Shown piece after piece: positions 35,231 to 44,213 of a DNA stretch of 55,263 nucleotides. Source of the DNA: CAYVUM01 sp964619055. Its GTDB lineage: Bacteria; Pseudomonadota; Alphaproteobacteria; Rhodospirillales; Defluviicoccaceae. Under the pieces are notes generated by a model. The model was not told the DNA's origin. It made no database searches and saw only the letters and a list, made by a program, of their open reading frames with translations. The stretch lies in contig CAZUDB010000018.1 in the NCBI GenBank assembly GCA_964619055.1, positions 1-55,263 on the forward strand, written 5' to 3'. Both the position numbers and the translations under genes were made by a program. How positions within the stretch are numbered: position 1 is the stretch's first letter; each line of letters begins with the position of its first letter.

Positions 35231-35550
35231 TAATATGGCTCCTCAAATGTTGCTTTGGATACACCGATCCGTCTCCCCATGACCGGCACTCCTGAAAGTC
35301 AAATCATCCATACCAACAAACAAAAAAATCGAAAACACCCAATTGGGTCGGAAAAGTGACAAGCTTCGGATAAAAAGTTGTCCCTCGATTTCATTGCAGT
35401 TTCAGAAAATTGCCACATTTTTGCCGCAAACTATACAGCATCGACCCTTCATTGGATGCGTCGAGACTGTGCGAGTGCACAAAATGCCCCGATCAATCGC
35501 CGCCCTCACCAGGCCACAACCAGCCTGAAAAGCCCACAAACCCACTGGTG
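35231..35550. other. AT-rich spacer before the XrtA-associated cluster
   Basis: 320 bases, AT-rich around 35310-35430. No gene, RNA or clear promoter is seen. The XrtA-cluster hydrolase reads into it from the right. Confidence 0.4.
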
Positions 35551-36441
35551 TTAGCCCGACAGATGGTCGGCCGTGGCCCTAATCAACGCCACGGCGGGGT
35601 CCTCCGTCGTGTCAGGCAGGGAGAAAAACGGCGGACCAACTGCCGCGATTTCGGTGACGGGCACGCCGGCCTCCCGCCAGCGCGCCGCAGTGGATCGCGC
35701 CACTGGCGGCGCCTCACGTCCCGCTTCGGGGACCAGCTCAAACCAATTCACGGTGAAGCCTGCGGGAGGGATCAAGTCGACAAGCCGGAGGCTGTCGATG
35801 GCGGCGATCAGCTCCGGATGGAGGCCGTAGCCGGCGACCTCCACAATTTCGCCCGCGTGGAGCTGCGCTCTCAATGCCTTGGTGTCGAGCCCACGTCCCG
35901 TTGCACCGCCCGCATCGACGCCAGCGTCGCTTCGCCCCAGTTCGGCGGCTACCCGAATGCGCAGAACTTGGTTGACGTAGGTCTGTCCCGCCGGCACCGG
36001 CGACCACAGGACCAAGCGATCAAACCGCGCGGGTTCGGCCGTAACGAGGGCCGCCGCCGCCAACGCCCCCAGGCGGATACCCCAAAGACCGATGGGGCGA
36101 GCCGCAGGTCGTTCGGGCATACTCGCCAACCAATCAGCTCCAGCCCTGGCGTCGTCGAGCCACAGGTCCCAACGACCGTCGACAAAGTCTCCGCCGCTGT
36201 CGCCGGTTCCGAAAAAATCGAGCACAACGACGCCAATGCCCTGCGCCGCCAGAGCCCGTGCCTGAAGTGCCATCATTCGGCGCGATCGGTTGAGCTCCTC
36301 GGCAAAGGGCGGCAAACAGATCAAGTCGAAATCTGGCCCGCCCGCCTGAGCGCTGGGCGGATAGTAAATGGCAAAAATGGGGCGGCCGCCGACGTCGAGA
36401 AATGCCGGGCGAAAATCCGCCCGGGTCTCGATCGTGCTCAC
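35551..36441 (-). CDS. Hydrolase 2, exosortase A system-associated (TIGR03101-like)
   Basis: 296 aa alpha/beta-hydrolase-like protein. CLPPFAEELNRSRRMMALQA and LDFFGTGDSGGDF are characteristic of the hydrolase 2 of XrtA (exosortase A) loci. The expected nucleophile elbow G-x-S-x-G reads GIRLG (in IGLWGIRLGALAA), so the usual Ser is replaced by Arg; it may act as a non-catalytic partner. In such loci it travels with an ACP, an acyl-CoA ligase and a PLP decarboxylase, all present here. Its GTG start overlaps the ACP stop by four bases (GTGA), showing translational coupling. Confidence 0.8.
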   Translation of the reverse strand: MSTIETRADFRPAFLDVGGRPIFAIYYPPSAQAGGPDFDLICLPPFAEELNRSRRMMALQARALAAQGIGVVVLDFFGTGDSGGDFVDGRWDLWLDDARAGADWLASMPERPAARPIGLWGIRLGALAAAALVTAEPARFDRLVLWSPVPAGQTYVNQVLRIRVAAELGRSDAGVDAGGATGRGLDTKALRAQLHAGEIVEVAGYGLHPELIAAIDSLRLVDLIPPAGFTVNWFELVPEAGREAPPVARSTAARWREAGVPVTEIAAVGPPFFSLPDTTEDPAVALIRATADHLSG

Positions 36442-36683
36442 GCGGCCAGCTTCTGCTCGACGAATGTGCTGAGACTGCCGACCGTCTCAAAAACCTCGGC
36501 GGAGATTTCATCGTCTTCGATCGTGACACCGAACTGGTCTTCGATGGCCGTCAACACGGCGACCACCGCCATCGAATCGAATTCGGGAACGCTGCCGAAC
36601 AGTGGCGTTGCTGCGCTGAACGCGTCGGCACGGGCACCCAGCTGCAGGATGTCTTTAAGCATGAGCTTGATGTCGTCGATCAT
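36438..36683 (-). CDS. Acyl carrier protein of the XrtA-associated cluster
   Basis: 81 aa. MIDDIKLMLKDILQLG begins helix 1 and EFDSMAVVAVLTAIED carries the DSM motif whose Ser takes the 4'-phosphopantetheine arm. The protein ends VGSLSTFVEQKLA, typical of dedicated ACPs. It probably carries an acyl or aminoacyl group activated by the ligase encoded at 37780. Start at ATG 36683 is chosen for spacing from TGAG; ATG 36689 adds two residues. It is upstream of, and coupled to, the hydrolase gene. Confidence 0.85.
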   Translation of the reverse strand: MIDDIKLMLKDILQLGARADAFSAATPLFGSVPEFDSMAVVAVLTAIEDQFGVTIEDDEISAEVFETVGSLSTFVEQKLAA

Positions 36684-36896
36684 GGCCATCTCAGGTCGTC
36701 CAAATGAGTTCACGTCCGGGTGCCGGCCGGCACCGCCCGACGGCGGCAGAGCCATGTCAGGTTTCGCCGTCCATCGCAAGACCGCAAACAGCCCGTGGCA
36801 CCTGCTAAAGTGGACGGAATTCCTTAGTGGTTCCTTACGAAGGATGACAGCATGGGGCAACGTCGGTTGATCGTCTTTAGCGCTCCCCGACCGCAC

Positions 36897-37781
36897 CTAT
36901 GCTTCGACGCGGAGCCGAATTAGCGGCTGCGATCGCCCGCTGAACGAGAGATGCACATACGGGCGCACGGTCGCGACCATAAGCTGAAACCGGCGCCCCT
37001 TCACAAACCAGCACCGGCCCAAGCGGTGCCACCCGAACTTTTCGTGATTTTTCTGCGATGCCACATTGAAACGCGACACCCGGCTGAAGGAGTAACGCAC
37101 TCCGCGGTTGCGGAGGTAGTCATTGGCACCGTCCCATAGGGCGACAAAGCCAAGGCCCAACCGCTGCTCCGGGAACACATAGACATCAAAATCCCAAGCA
37201 CTTTCCGCCGCCGGCTCTGGCACGAACGTACAGCGGGCTTCATCTTCCTCGAACGCACCGAAACACAGCCATAAGTAGGCGACGATCTCGCCTTTGCGAA
37301 AGGCGGCCAGGCACACGACCTGTTGTTGCAGGCGAAAGGCGAGGGTGTCCTCGTCGATGGGCATTCGGGCCATGGCGGGATCGCCCGCCGCCACTTGGCG
37401 AACCTCGATCGAACGCGTAAACCGGGCAGGCGCGACGGGGGTGTCGGCCACCGGCTGCGCCACCAGATCGTAATAGATCACGCGAAAGCGCGACCCCACG
37501 CGATCAAGCATCTGCGATGCGAGATACAGCAGCCCGGCAAACACGCCGAAGGTTCTGAACGCGCTGGATACCTTGGAGAACACGGGGTGGACTGGGTCGC
37601 GGCTTGGCAATGGGCTGGAACGAGCGGCCTCGTGGCCGTCCGAAACAGTGTCAGATTCCGCTACGATGAACAACCACCGCCACCGCTCCCCGTATGGGTT
37701 AATTTCGGCCACACCTTGGTTTACTCTGCGCCGCAATTCGCTATGATCGGCGCGACCCTGTTTGACCGTTGGACCAGCCAT
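36897..37781 (-). CDS. GNAT-like acyltransferase in the XrtA-associated cluster
   Basis: Up to 294 aa. The central part (VRQVAAGDPAMARMPIDEDTLAFRL, VVCLAAFRKGEIVAYLWLCFG, FDVYVFPEQRLGLGFVALWDGAND) and FNVASQKNHEKFGWHRLG look like a GNAT acetyl-/acyltransferase fold; similar proteins sit beside exosortase A-type ACP genes. Acyl donor may be the neighbouring ACP (inference). The start is doubtful: the longest frame begins with the ATG formed by the antisense of the ligase start (CATG at 37779-37782), and the first 60 residues are not typical. A GTG at 37583 (before FSKVSSAFRTF) is a realistic alternative. Confidence 0.6.
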   Translation of the reverse strand: MAGPTVKQGRADHSELRRRVNQGVAEINPYGERWRWLFIVAESDTVSDGHEAARSSPLPSRDPVHPVFSKVSSAFRTFGVFAGLLYLASQMLDRVGSRFRVIYYDLVAQPVADTPVAPARFTRSIEVRQVAAGDPAMARMPIDEDTLAFRLQQQVVCLAAFRKGEIVAYLWLCFGAFEEDEARCTFVPEPAAESAWDFDVYVFPEQRLGLGFVALWDGANDYLRNRGVRYSFSRVSRFNVASQKNHEKFGWHRLGRCWFVKGRRFQLMVATVRPYVHLSFSGRSQPLIRLRVEA

Positions 37782-39378
37782 GTCAGACCTAGTTCATCAC
37801 CTTGTGGCATCGGCTGCCCAGGCTCGCGCCGACGCACCGGCCCTTGTCCACCGCACCGAAACCGTCAGCTACGCCGCATTGGCGGACGGCGTTGAGCTTG
37901 TCGCCCATGGCCTGACCGATGCCCATCTGCAGCGCCGGGACCGCGTCGCGGTTTACTTGGACAAAAGGCCCGAGACGGTTCAGGCGCTGTTCGGTGCGGC
38001 CGCGGCCGGGTGCGTCTTCGTGCCGATCAATCCACTGCTGAAGGCCCGTCAGGTGGCGCATATCTTGCGCGATTGCGCGGTCCGGCTGTTGGTCACATCC
38101 AAGGATCGACTGGCCGGCCTCGCCGAGGACTTGGCGGACTGCTCTGACCTCCGTTATGTAGTCCTGGTCGACAGCATTGGCGCCGCTGATGATCTGGCAT
38201 TGCCCGCGCTGGCTGTTGAGCATTGGGACAGCCTACTGGAACGCGGCCGCGCCCGCACCCGGCCGCTCCATCGCACCATCGACGTCGACATGGCGGCCAT
38301 CCTCTACACGTCCGGCAGCACGGGCTTGCCGAAGGGCGTTGTGCTGTCCCACCGCAACATCGTCGCCGGCGCCAAGAGCGTGTCGAGCTACCTGGAGAAT
38401 TGCGCCGATGACCGCATCCTGTCGGTCCTGCCGCTGAGCTTTGATGCTGGCTTCAGCCAGTTGACGACGGCGTTCCATACCGGTGCCACGGTGGTGCTCC
38501 TGAACTATCTGCTCCCGCGTGACGTGGTCCGGGTGTGCAGCCAGGAGCGCATCACCGGCATCACCGCCGTGCCGCCGTTGTGGATTCAGCTCTCTCAGCT
38601 CGACTGGCCGGAGGACGCATCCAGTGCGGTCCGATACTTTGCCAACACCGGGGGGCACATGCCGCGGTCGACCCTGGATGCGCTCCGTGCCCGGCTGCCG
38701 CGGGCCAAGCCCTATCTCATGTACGGGCTCACCGAGGCGTTCCGTTCCACCTACCTCGACCCGGCGGAGGTGGACCGTCGCCCCGAGTCCATCGGCAAGG
38801 CCATCCCCAACGCCGAGATCCTGGTGGTGCGAGAGGATGGGGAGCTGTGCCAACCGGGCGAGCATGGCGAGCTGGTGCATAGGGGGGCGCTCGTCGCCAT
38901 GGGCTATTGGAACGATCCAGAGCGGACAGCGGGGCGGTTCCGCCCCGCCCCCGGCCAGCCTTCGGGCTTGCCGATACCGGAACTTGCGGTGTGGTCCGGT
39001 GATACGGTCCGGCTCGATGACGACGGTTTCTTGTACTTTGTCGGCCGCACCGATGAAATGATCAAAACATCTGGCTATCGGGTCAGTCCCACCGAGATCG
39101 AGGATCTGATCTACGCCACCGGTTTGGTCGGGGAAGCTGCCGCCCTCGGCGTTGCCCACTCCGGCCTCGGCCAGGCCATCGTCGTGGTGGCGACGCCGCC
39201 GCCCGGCGGTGCCCTCGATGTCGATGGCCTGATGCAGATGTGTCGACAGCAGTTGCCGCTGTACATGGTGCCGGCCCTGATCGCGGAACGCTCCGCCCTG
39301 CCGCGCAATCCCAACGGCAAGATCGACCGCAAGACTCTGGGCGGTGACTTCGTGGACGCGTTCGCCGACGGCCCGTAA
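37780..39378 (+). CDS. Acyl-CoA ligase (AMP-forming), exosortase A system-associated (TIGR03098-like)
   Basis: 532 aa ANL-superfamily adenylating enzyme. ILYTSGSTGLPKGVVLSHRN is the P-loop motif, MYGLTEAF the A5 motif, and GDTVRLDDDGFLYFVGRTDEMIKTSGYRVSP the A7/A8 hinge, with NPNGKIDRKTL giving the catalytic Lys. It activates a carboxylic acid as adenylate and probably loads it on the local ACP. In XrtA loci this gene is regularly followed by the PLP decarboxylase, as here (65 bp). The ATG at 37780 is used; a TTG at 37762 would add six residues. Confidence 0.88.
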   Translation: MSDLVHHLVASAAQARADAPALVHRTETVSYAALADGVELVAHGLTDAHLQRRDRVAVYLDKRPETVQALFGAAAAGCVFVPINPLLKARQVAHILRDCAVRLLVTSKDRLAGLAEDLADCSDLRYVVLVDSIGAADDLALPALAVEHWDSLLERGRARTRPLHRTIDVDMAAILYTSGSTGLPKGVVLSHRNIVAGAKSVSSYLENCADDRILSVLPLSFDAGFSQLTTAFHTGATVVLLNYLLPRDVVRVCSQERITGITAVPPLWIQLSQLDWPEDASSAVRYFANTGGHMPRSTLDALRARLPRAKPYLMYGLTEAFRSTYLDPAEVDRRPESIGKAIPNAEILVVREDGELCQPGEHGELVHRGALVAMGYWNDPERTAGRFRPAPGQPSGLPIPELAVWSGDTVRLDDDGFLYFVGRTDEMIKTSGYRVSPTEIEDLIYATGLVGEAAALGVAHSGLGQAIVVVATPPPGGALDVDGLMQMCRQQLPLYMVPALIAERSALPRNPNGKIDRKTLGGDFVDAFADGP

Positions 39379-39443
39379 CATCCGGGCGCCCCGATTTCAA
39401 TTGGCCACCGATCCTACGTGGCCAAGACAGGAGGACCGCCGTC

Positions 39444-40667
39444 TTGCATCCCGCGATCGCCAGTTACCCGATTGACGGCAGTGAGTTGATCATCGGCGAC
39501 GTGCCGTTGTCGCGGTTGGCCGAGCGGGTCGGTTCCACCCCGTTTTTCGCCTATGACCGAGCCAGGCTTTCAGCGCGGATTGGCCTGCTGCGCCACCACC
39601 TGCCGGACACGCTCGCCCTCAACTACGCCATCAAGGCCAATCCCATGCCGGCGGTGGTCCAACATCTGTGCGGCCTGGTGGATGGCTTTGACGTGGCCTC
39701 GGCCCAGGAAATGCAGGTGGCGCTCGACACCCCGATGCCGGCGTCCCGGATCAGTTTCGCGGGTCCCGGCAAGCGCCCCGAGGAGCTGGCTCGCGCCATC
39801 GCGGCCGGCGTCGTGATCCACGTGGAAAGCGAAGGCGAGATACAAACGCTCGCCGCTATCGCCGATCGCCTCGGCGTTGCCCCCGAAATCGCCATTCGCG
39901 TCAATCCGGATTTTGAGCTGAAGGCGTCGGGCATGAAAATGGGCGGCGGTGCTCAGCAATTCGGCGTGGACGCGGAGCGCGTGCCGCAGATGCTGGGCGA
40001 ATTGGCCAAGCTGAATCTGAACTTCGTCGGCTTCCACATCTACGCCGGATCGCAGAACTTATTCGCGGACGTCATCAAGGACACCCAGGCCAAGACCGTC
40101 GACCTGGCCCTTCGATTGGCCGATCACGCGCCCTCACCGGTCCGCCACCTGAACATCGGCGGCGGCTTTGGCATCCCATATTTTCCGAAGGACCAGCCCC
40201 TCGATCTGGCCGCCGTCGGGGAACATCTGGCCGCTGTGCTACCACGGGTCACGGCCGCCCAGCCCGAGGCGCGAGTAATTGTGGAGCTCGGTCGCTATAT
40301 CGCCGGCGAGTGCGGCGTGTACGTCACGCGCGTCGTGGACCGCAAAGAGTCGCGCGGCCAAGTGTTCCTGATCACGGATGGTGGCCTCAATCACCAGCTC
40401 GCAGCCTCCGGCAACTTCGGCCAGGTCATCCGGCGCAACTACCCCGTTGCCGTCGGCAACCGGATGACCGACGGGACCGAAGATCGGGAGACCGTCAGCG
40501 TGGTGGGATGTTTGTGCACGCCGCTGGATTTGCTCGGCGACAAGGTCGACCTGCCGCACGCTCGGGTGGGCGATCTGATCGTCGTGTTCCAGTCGGGCGC
40601 CTATGGTTTAACCGCGAGCCCGACGCGGTTCTTGAGCCATCCCGAGCCCGTCGAGATCCTCGTTTGA
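39444..40667 (+). CDS. PLP-dependent decarboxylase, exosortase A system-associated (TIGR03099-like)
   Basis: 407 aa fold-type III (alanine-racemase-like) enzyme of the diaminopimelate/ornithine decarboxylase group. ALNYAIKANPMPAVV contains the PLP-binding Lys; VGFHIYAGSQ, NIGGGFGIPYF and VELGRYIAGE bind the cofactor phosphate; CLCTPLDLLGDK carries the active-site Cys-Thr-Pro. It would decarboxylate an amino acid whose identity is unknown; in exosortase A loci its product may be joined to the ACP-bound acid. The start is TTG 39444 with AGGAGG about nine bases upstream, so TTG use looks real. Confidence 0.88.
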   Translation: MHPAIASYPIDGSELIIGDVPLSRLAERVGSTPFFAYDRARLSARIGLLRHHLPDTLALNYAIKANPMPAVVQHLCGLVDGFDVASAQEMQVALDTPMPASRISFAGPGKRPEELARAIAAGVVIHVESEGEIQTLAAIADRLGVAPEIAIRVNPDFELKASGMKMGGGAQQFGVDAERVPQMLGELAKLNLNFVGFHIYAGSQNLFADVIKDTQAKTVDLALRLADHAPSPVRHLNIGGGFGIPYFPKDQPLDLAAVGEHLAAVLPRVTAAQPEARVIVELGRYIAGECGVYVTRVVDRKESRGQVFLITDGGLNHQLAASGNFGQVIRRNYPVAVGNRMTDGTEDRETVSVVGCLCTPLDLLGDKVDLPHARVGDLIVVFQSGAYGLTASPTRFLSHPEPVEILV

Positions 40668-41336
40668 GCGCTACGCACTGTTCCGCGTTACCAGCCGGTC
40701 GGCAGCGGCCGCACCTCGGTTGCGGTCGCGCACCCAACGCTACGCATGCTTGCTTTTACGTGACGCCTGTGTCACTTAGGCGTAATCGGTGGGTGTGGAG
40801 GTCAGCGGTCCAGCGCCGCGGCGACTGCAACACAACGCCAAACTAATAGCAGGTGTCTGCAGGATCGGAAGGGCCAAGCGTGAGGCATATCCATGCCGCG
40901 ACACGTTGGTCGTCCTAATGATCGGCGTGCTCGCATAAGTTGATTGAAGGCTCCGCCGCGGCAACGTTTGGCTTAGGGCACTGGACTCGACAGAACCGTG
41001 ACGCCGTGGCGAAATCGTCTCGGCTCTGCCGGTTGTGCCATGTTGGTGGCGCGAAGAGTTCCGGATCCAAGCAAACAATGCGCAAGGGGCGCGTCTTGTC
41101 CGCTGACCGAATACCACCATTTGGAGGCCGGCCGTAACATTCATTTAACTTGTGCGTGTCAGACTTTGTTCGAATTTTAGCGATACGATCCAATAAAAAA
41201 GGATCAATCGCAAAAGACGTGCTGTTCACGTGTTGACAGGTCGATCCCTCGGCCGATCGAATGTCAAGCGTTAAGCGGCGGGTTGAAGCAACTCTCGATG
41301 GGGGCCTTCGCAGCACCATGACAACGGAATACCGAG
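40668..41336. other. Intergenic region upstream of the glycosyltransferase operon
   Basis: 669 bases. A GTGAC-N6-GTCAC inverted repeat (40760-40775) overlaps ACGCCT/AGGCGT arms, about 95 bases after the decarboxylase stop, and may form a terminator-like hairpin. TTGACA at 41234-41239 with TCGAAT 18 bases on is a promoter candidate. Open frames here look random; no gene is supported. Confidence 0.45.
41234..41263 (+). promoter_or_regulatory. Candidate promoter for the glycosyltransferase operon
   Basis: TTGACA (41234-41239) and TCGAAT (41258-41263, four of six matches) are 18 bases apart, implying a start near 41270 and a leader of about 65 bases before the sugar-transferase ATG at 41337. Confidence 0.35.
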
Positions 41337-42725
41337 ATGCGTAAGGCTCTGAAAATTCACTTGCTCTCGCCATTTCTGTTGCTCGCCGCCGTCGAGGTTC
41401 TGGTTCTGTTGGCGGCCGTCTACATCGGCATGGCATCCACCTACATGGATGCACAGGGCTGGCCGGCCAGCGTGATCGATCTGGCGCCCCAGGCCATCGT
41501 GTTCGTGGCCGTGCTGATGGTGACCAAGTTCGCTGTCGGCCTTTATCACTGGGAATATGTTTCTCAATTTCTTCAAACGTTTATCCGGTTGGCGGCAACG
41601 TTCGTTATCGGATTTATTGTCTTGTCCGTGGTGTTTTACGTCTTTCCCGTCGTTGAGGTCTGGCGCGGCGCCATGGCCATCAGCATGCCGCTCGCCTTCT
41701 TCGGGCTGCTGACGACCCGCTGGGGCTTCAGCCGGCTGCCGGAGGCGCAGTACCTCAAGCGCCGGGTTCTGGTCATCGGTGTTGGCGAGCAGGCCGCCAA
41801 AATCCACGACCTTGAGGCATCGGGGAAGGCCTACCGGTTCAATGCCGTTGCGTTCATCGACGTATCGGGCGAGGAACCCAAGGTCGACCCCAAAATGATC
41901 CTCAGTCCGGTGAACTCGCTGGCCGATTTCGTCGACGAGAAGGGCATCGACGAAATCGTGGTCGCCATGCAGGATCGGCGCGGGCGTCTGCCGCTGCGCT
42001 CCCTGATGGACTGCCGCCTGGCCGGCACGCCCGTCTCCGACTACCAGACCTTCTGCGAACGGGAGACGGGCCGCATCGACCTCGATGCGCTGCGCCCCGA
42101 TTGGTTCGTGTTCTCGGACGGCTTTCCTGGCGGCAAGCTGCAGCAATCCGTCAAGCGTGGCCTCGATGTGTGCGTCAGCGCCAGTGCGCTGTTCCTGCTG
42201 CTGCCACTCCTGCTCGCAACGGCGCTGGCCATCTGGATCGAAACCGGCCGGCCGATCTTTTATCGCCAGCAGCGCGTCGGCTTTCGCGGCAAGCCCTATA
42301 TGTTGACGAAGTTTCGCAGCATGCGCGTCGATGCGGAGAAGGACGTTGGCCCGCAGTGGGCCCAGGCCAACGACAACAGAGTCACGGCCACGGGTGCTTT
42401 CATCCGCAAGACCCGGATTGACGAAATCCCGCAGCTGTTCAACGTTCTCCGCGGCGATATGAGCTTTGTCGGCCCGCGGCCTGAACGGCCCTTCTTCGTC
42501 GATCAGCTGACCCAGATCATCCCCTATTACGAGGTTCGCCATCGGGTCAAGCCAGGGATCACTGGCTGGGCCCAGGTCAACTACCCTTACGGTGCGTCCA
42601 TTGAAGATGCCTGGCAGAAGCTCCAGTACGACCTCTATTATATCAAGTATTACAGCGTCTTCCGTGACATCGTCATCATCCTGCAAACGATCGGTGTTGT
42701 TGTCGTGCCGCAAGGGGCACGGTGA
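41337..42725 (+). CDS. XrtA/PEP-CTERM-associated initiating sugar transferase (TIGR03013-like, EpsB type)
   Basis: 462 aa. Four N-terminal membrane helices and a nucleotide-binding-like middle (RRVLVIGVGEQAAKI) are followed by a fifth hydrophobic segment and the bacterial sugar-transferase domain: KRGLDVCVSASALFLLLPLL, YRQQRVGFRGKPYMLTKFRSM, RKTRIDEIPQLFNVLRGDMSFVGPRPERP, and KPGITGWAQVNYPYG. It moves a sugar phosphate from a UDP-sugar to undecaprenyl phosphate, starting a polysaccharide on the cytoplasmic face. TIGR03013 members belong to the exopolysaccharide loci tied to exosortase A, which matches the genes to the left. Confidence 0.85.
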   Translation: MRKALKIHLLSPFLLLAAVEVLVLLAAVYIGMASTYMDAQGWPASVIDLAPQAIVFVAVLMVTKFAVGLYHWEYVSQFLQTFIRLAATFVIGFIVLSVVFYVFPVVEVWRGAMAISMPLAFFGLLTTRWGFSRLPEAQYLKRRVLVIGVGEQAAKIHDLEASGKAYRFNAVAFIDVSGEEPKVDPKMILSPVNSLADFVDEKGIDEIVVAMQDRRGRLPLRSLMDCRLAGTPVSDYQTFCERETGRIDLDALRPDWFVFSDGFPGGKLQQSVKRGLDVCVSASALFLLLPLLLATALAIWIETGRPIFYRQQRVGFRGKPYMLTKFRSMRVDAEKDVGPQWAQANDNRVTATGAFIRKTRIDEIPQLFNVLRGDMSFVGPRPERPFFVDQLTQIIPYYEVRHRVKPGITGWAQVNYPYGASIEDAWQKLQYDLYYIKYYSVFRDIVIILQTIGVVVVPQGAR

Positions 42726-43031
42726 CGGCGCTTGCAGGGCGTTGCCTGTCCAATCGCGTGTGCGGTCCTTAAAAAAAACCCACCGCTTGATACGATGTCT
42801 CCAGTCCATTCGATGGTGCCCACGCCATGACCACGGCCAACCATTGGCGAAGCCTACTGATCAGCCCGCGTTCCGGCACCGGCCGCTACCCGTTCGTGAT
42901 CGGCCCGGGCGCCCGCACACCGCAAGCGCGTCCTGGTCGCCCCGACGCATCCGACACACGGCTCGCCCTCCGCCCGCCTTCGGACCTTGGCAAGACAGAG
43001 AGCCACGGCGGCAGCAAGGTGGCTTCCGGCC
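42726..43031. other. Spacer inside the glycosyltransferase region
   Basis: 306 bases between the sugar-transferase stop and the first GT4 gene. An A-tract near 42770 is the only notable feature. A 72-codon frame (42827-43045) overlaps the GT4 start and shows no recognisable protein character. Confidence 0.4.
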
Positions 43032-44213
43032 GTGACGACGGATAGGGCCGCCGCGAACGTGGCGCTGTCGGAAACGCAACGTCGGGACCCATCGGCCGAG
43101 GCGGCGCCGGCGCCCCGCCACCTAGTCCACGTGTTCCCCTCGTTCGGCTACGGCGGCGTGCCCCTTCGCATCGTCTCCATGATCAATCAATTCGGCGCGC
43201 GCTATCGCCATTCCATAATTTCGCTGAACGGCCGTACCGACAGCGCCAACCGGCTTTCAGTGGGCGACAGCGTTCGCCTGGAGCCGTTTTCCTCGCCCGG
43301 CTTCGGCGGACTGCCGCGCACCCTCCTAGCCATCCGTGGCACGCTCGCCCGCCTCAAGCCCGATCTACTGCTCACCTACAACTGGGGTGCGGCGGACTGG
43401 GCGTTGGTCAACACGCTTCGCCATCGGTGCCGGCACATCCATTTCGAAAGCGGCTTCGGACCGGAGGAGGCCGATGGCCAGCGGCGCTTGCGCGTTTGGT
43501 ATCGGCGGGTCGCGCTGAAGCGGGCGAGCCGGCTTGTCGTCCCCTCCCACACCCTGGTGCGGATCGCGACCGAGATCTGGCGGTTGCCGGCTGAGCAGGT
43601 GCATCTGATCCCTAACGGGGTCGATGTTGCGCTGTTCAGTGGCACCCCGGGCATGGTCGAGACCGCCCCCAACGGCGACGCCTCCGGCGACATCATCATC
43701 GGCACGGTGGCCCCGCTTCGTGCCGAGAAAAACCTCGCGCGCCTGATTCGGGTGTTTGCGTCGCTTTGCGCCACGCGGCCCACGCGCCTGATGATCGTGG
43801 GTGAGGGAGTCGAACGGCCCGCGCTGGAGGCGCTCAGCCGGGAGCTGGGAGTGCAGGACCGGGTCCATTTCACCGGGCACATCGATGAGGTTCAGAACGC
43901 CTATCGCTGGTTTCATATCTTCGCCATGTCGTCGGACACTGAGCAAATGCCGAACGTCCTGATCCAGGCGATGGCCGCCGGCCGGCCGGTGGCGGCGACG
44001 GATGTCGGCGATATCCAGGTCATCTTGGGCGAAGAAGGGGCGAACCTGGTCGTCGACAAGACCGACGAGCTGGCCTTCGCCGCCGCGCTCTGCCGCTTGG
44101 TCGACGACGAAACCCTGCGCCTTCGCCTCGGGCGTGCCAACCAGGCCCGCGTGCGCGAACGCTATGCGCTGGACCAGATGGCCGCCGCCTATCAGGCGAT
44201 GTACGACGCATGA
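43032..44213 (+). CDS. GT4-family glycosyltransferase
   Basis: 393 aa GT-B fold. HLVHVFPSFGYGGVPLRIVSMI is the N-terminal Gly loop, VHLIPNGVDVALFSG and TVAPLRAEKNLARLIRVF the nucleotide-binding start of the C-terminal domain, and MSSDTEQMPNVLIQAMAAGRPVAATDVGD the E-x7-E region. A sugar is transferred from a nucleotide donor to the growing lipid-linked chain. Start GTG 43032 has AAGGTGG about eight bases upstream. Its stop overlaps the next GT4 start (ATGA). Confidence 0.85.
   Translation: MTTDRAAANVALSETQRRDPSAEAAPAPRHLVHVFPSFGYGGVPLRIVSMINQFGARYRHSIISLNGRTDSANRLSVGDSVRLEPFSSPGFGGLPRTLLAIRGTLARLKPDLLLTYNWGAADWALVNTLRHRCRHIHFESGFGPEEADGQRRLRVWYRRVALKRASRLVVPSHTLVRIATEIWRLPAEQVHLIPNGVDVALFSGTPGMVETAPNGDASGDIIIGTVAPLRAEKNLARLIRVFASLCATRPTRLMIVGEGVERPALEALSRELGVQDRVHFTGHIDEVQNAYRWFHIFAMSSDTEQMPNVLIQAMAAGRPVAATDVGDIQVILGEEGANLVVDKTDELAFAAALCRLVDDETLRLRLGRANQARVRERYALDQMAAAYQAMYDA

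Noticed and set aside
40760..40775. CRP-like site GTGAC-N6-GTCAC
   Set aside because: The half-sites have eight, not six, bases between GTGA and TCAC, and the arms also form an ACGCCT/AGGCGT hairpin; a terminator-like element is as likely.
40915..41454. 179-codon minus-strand frame in the glycosyltransferase leader
   Set aside because: It runs into the sugar-transferase gene antisense, with no protein features.
42827..43045. 72-codon frame before the first GT4 gene
   Set aside because: No ribosome site, Pro/Arg-rich random composition, and overlap with the GT4 start.
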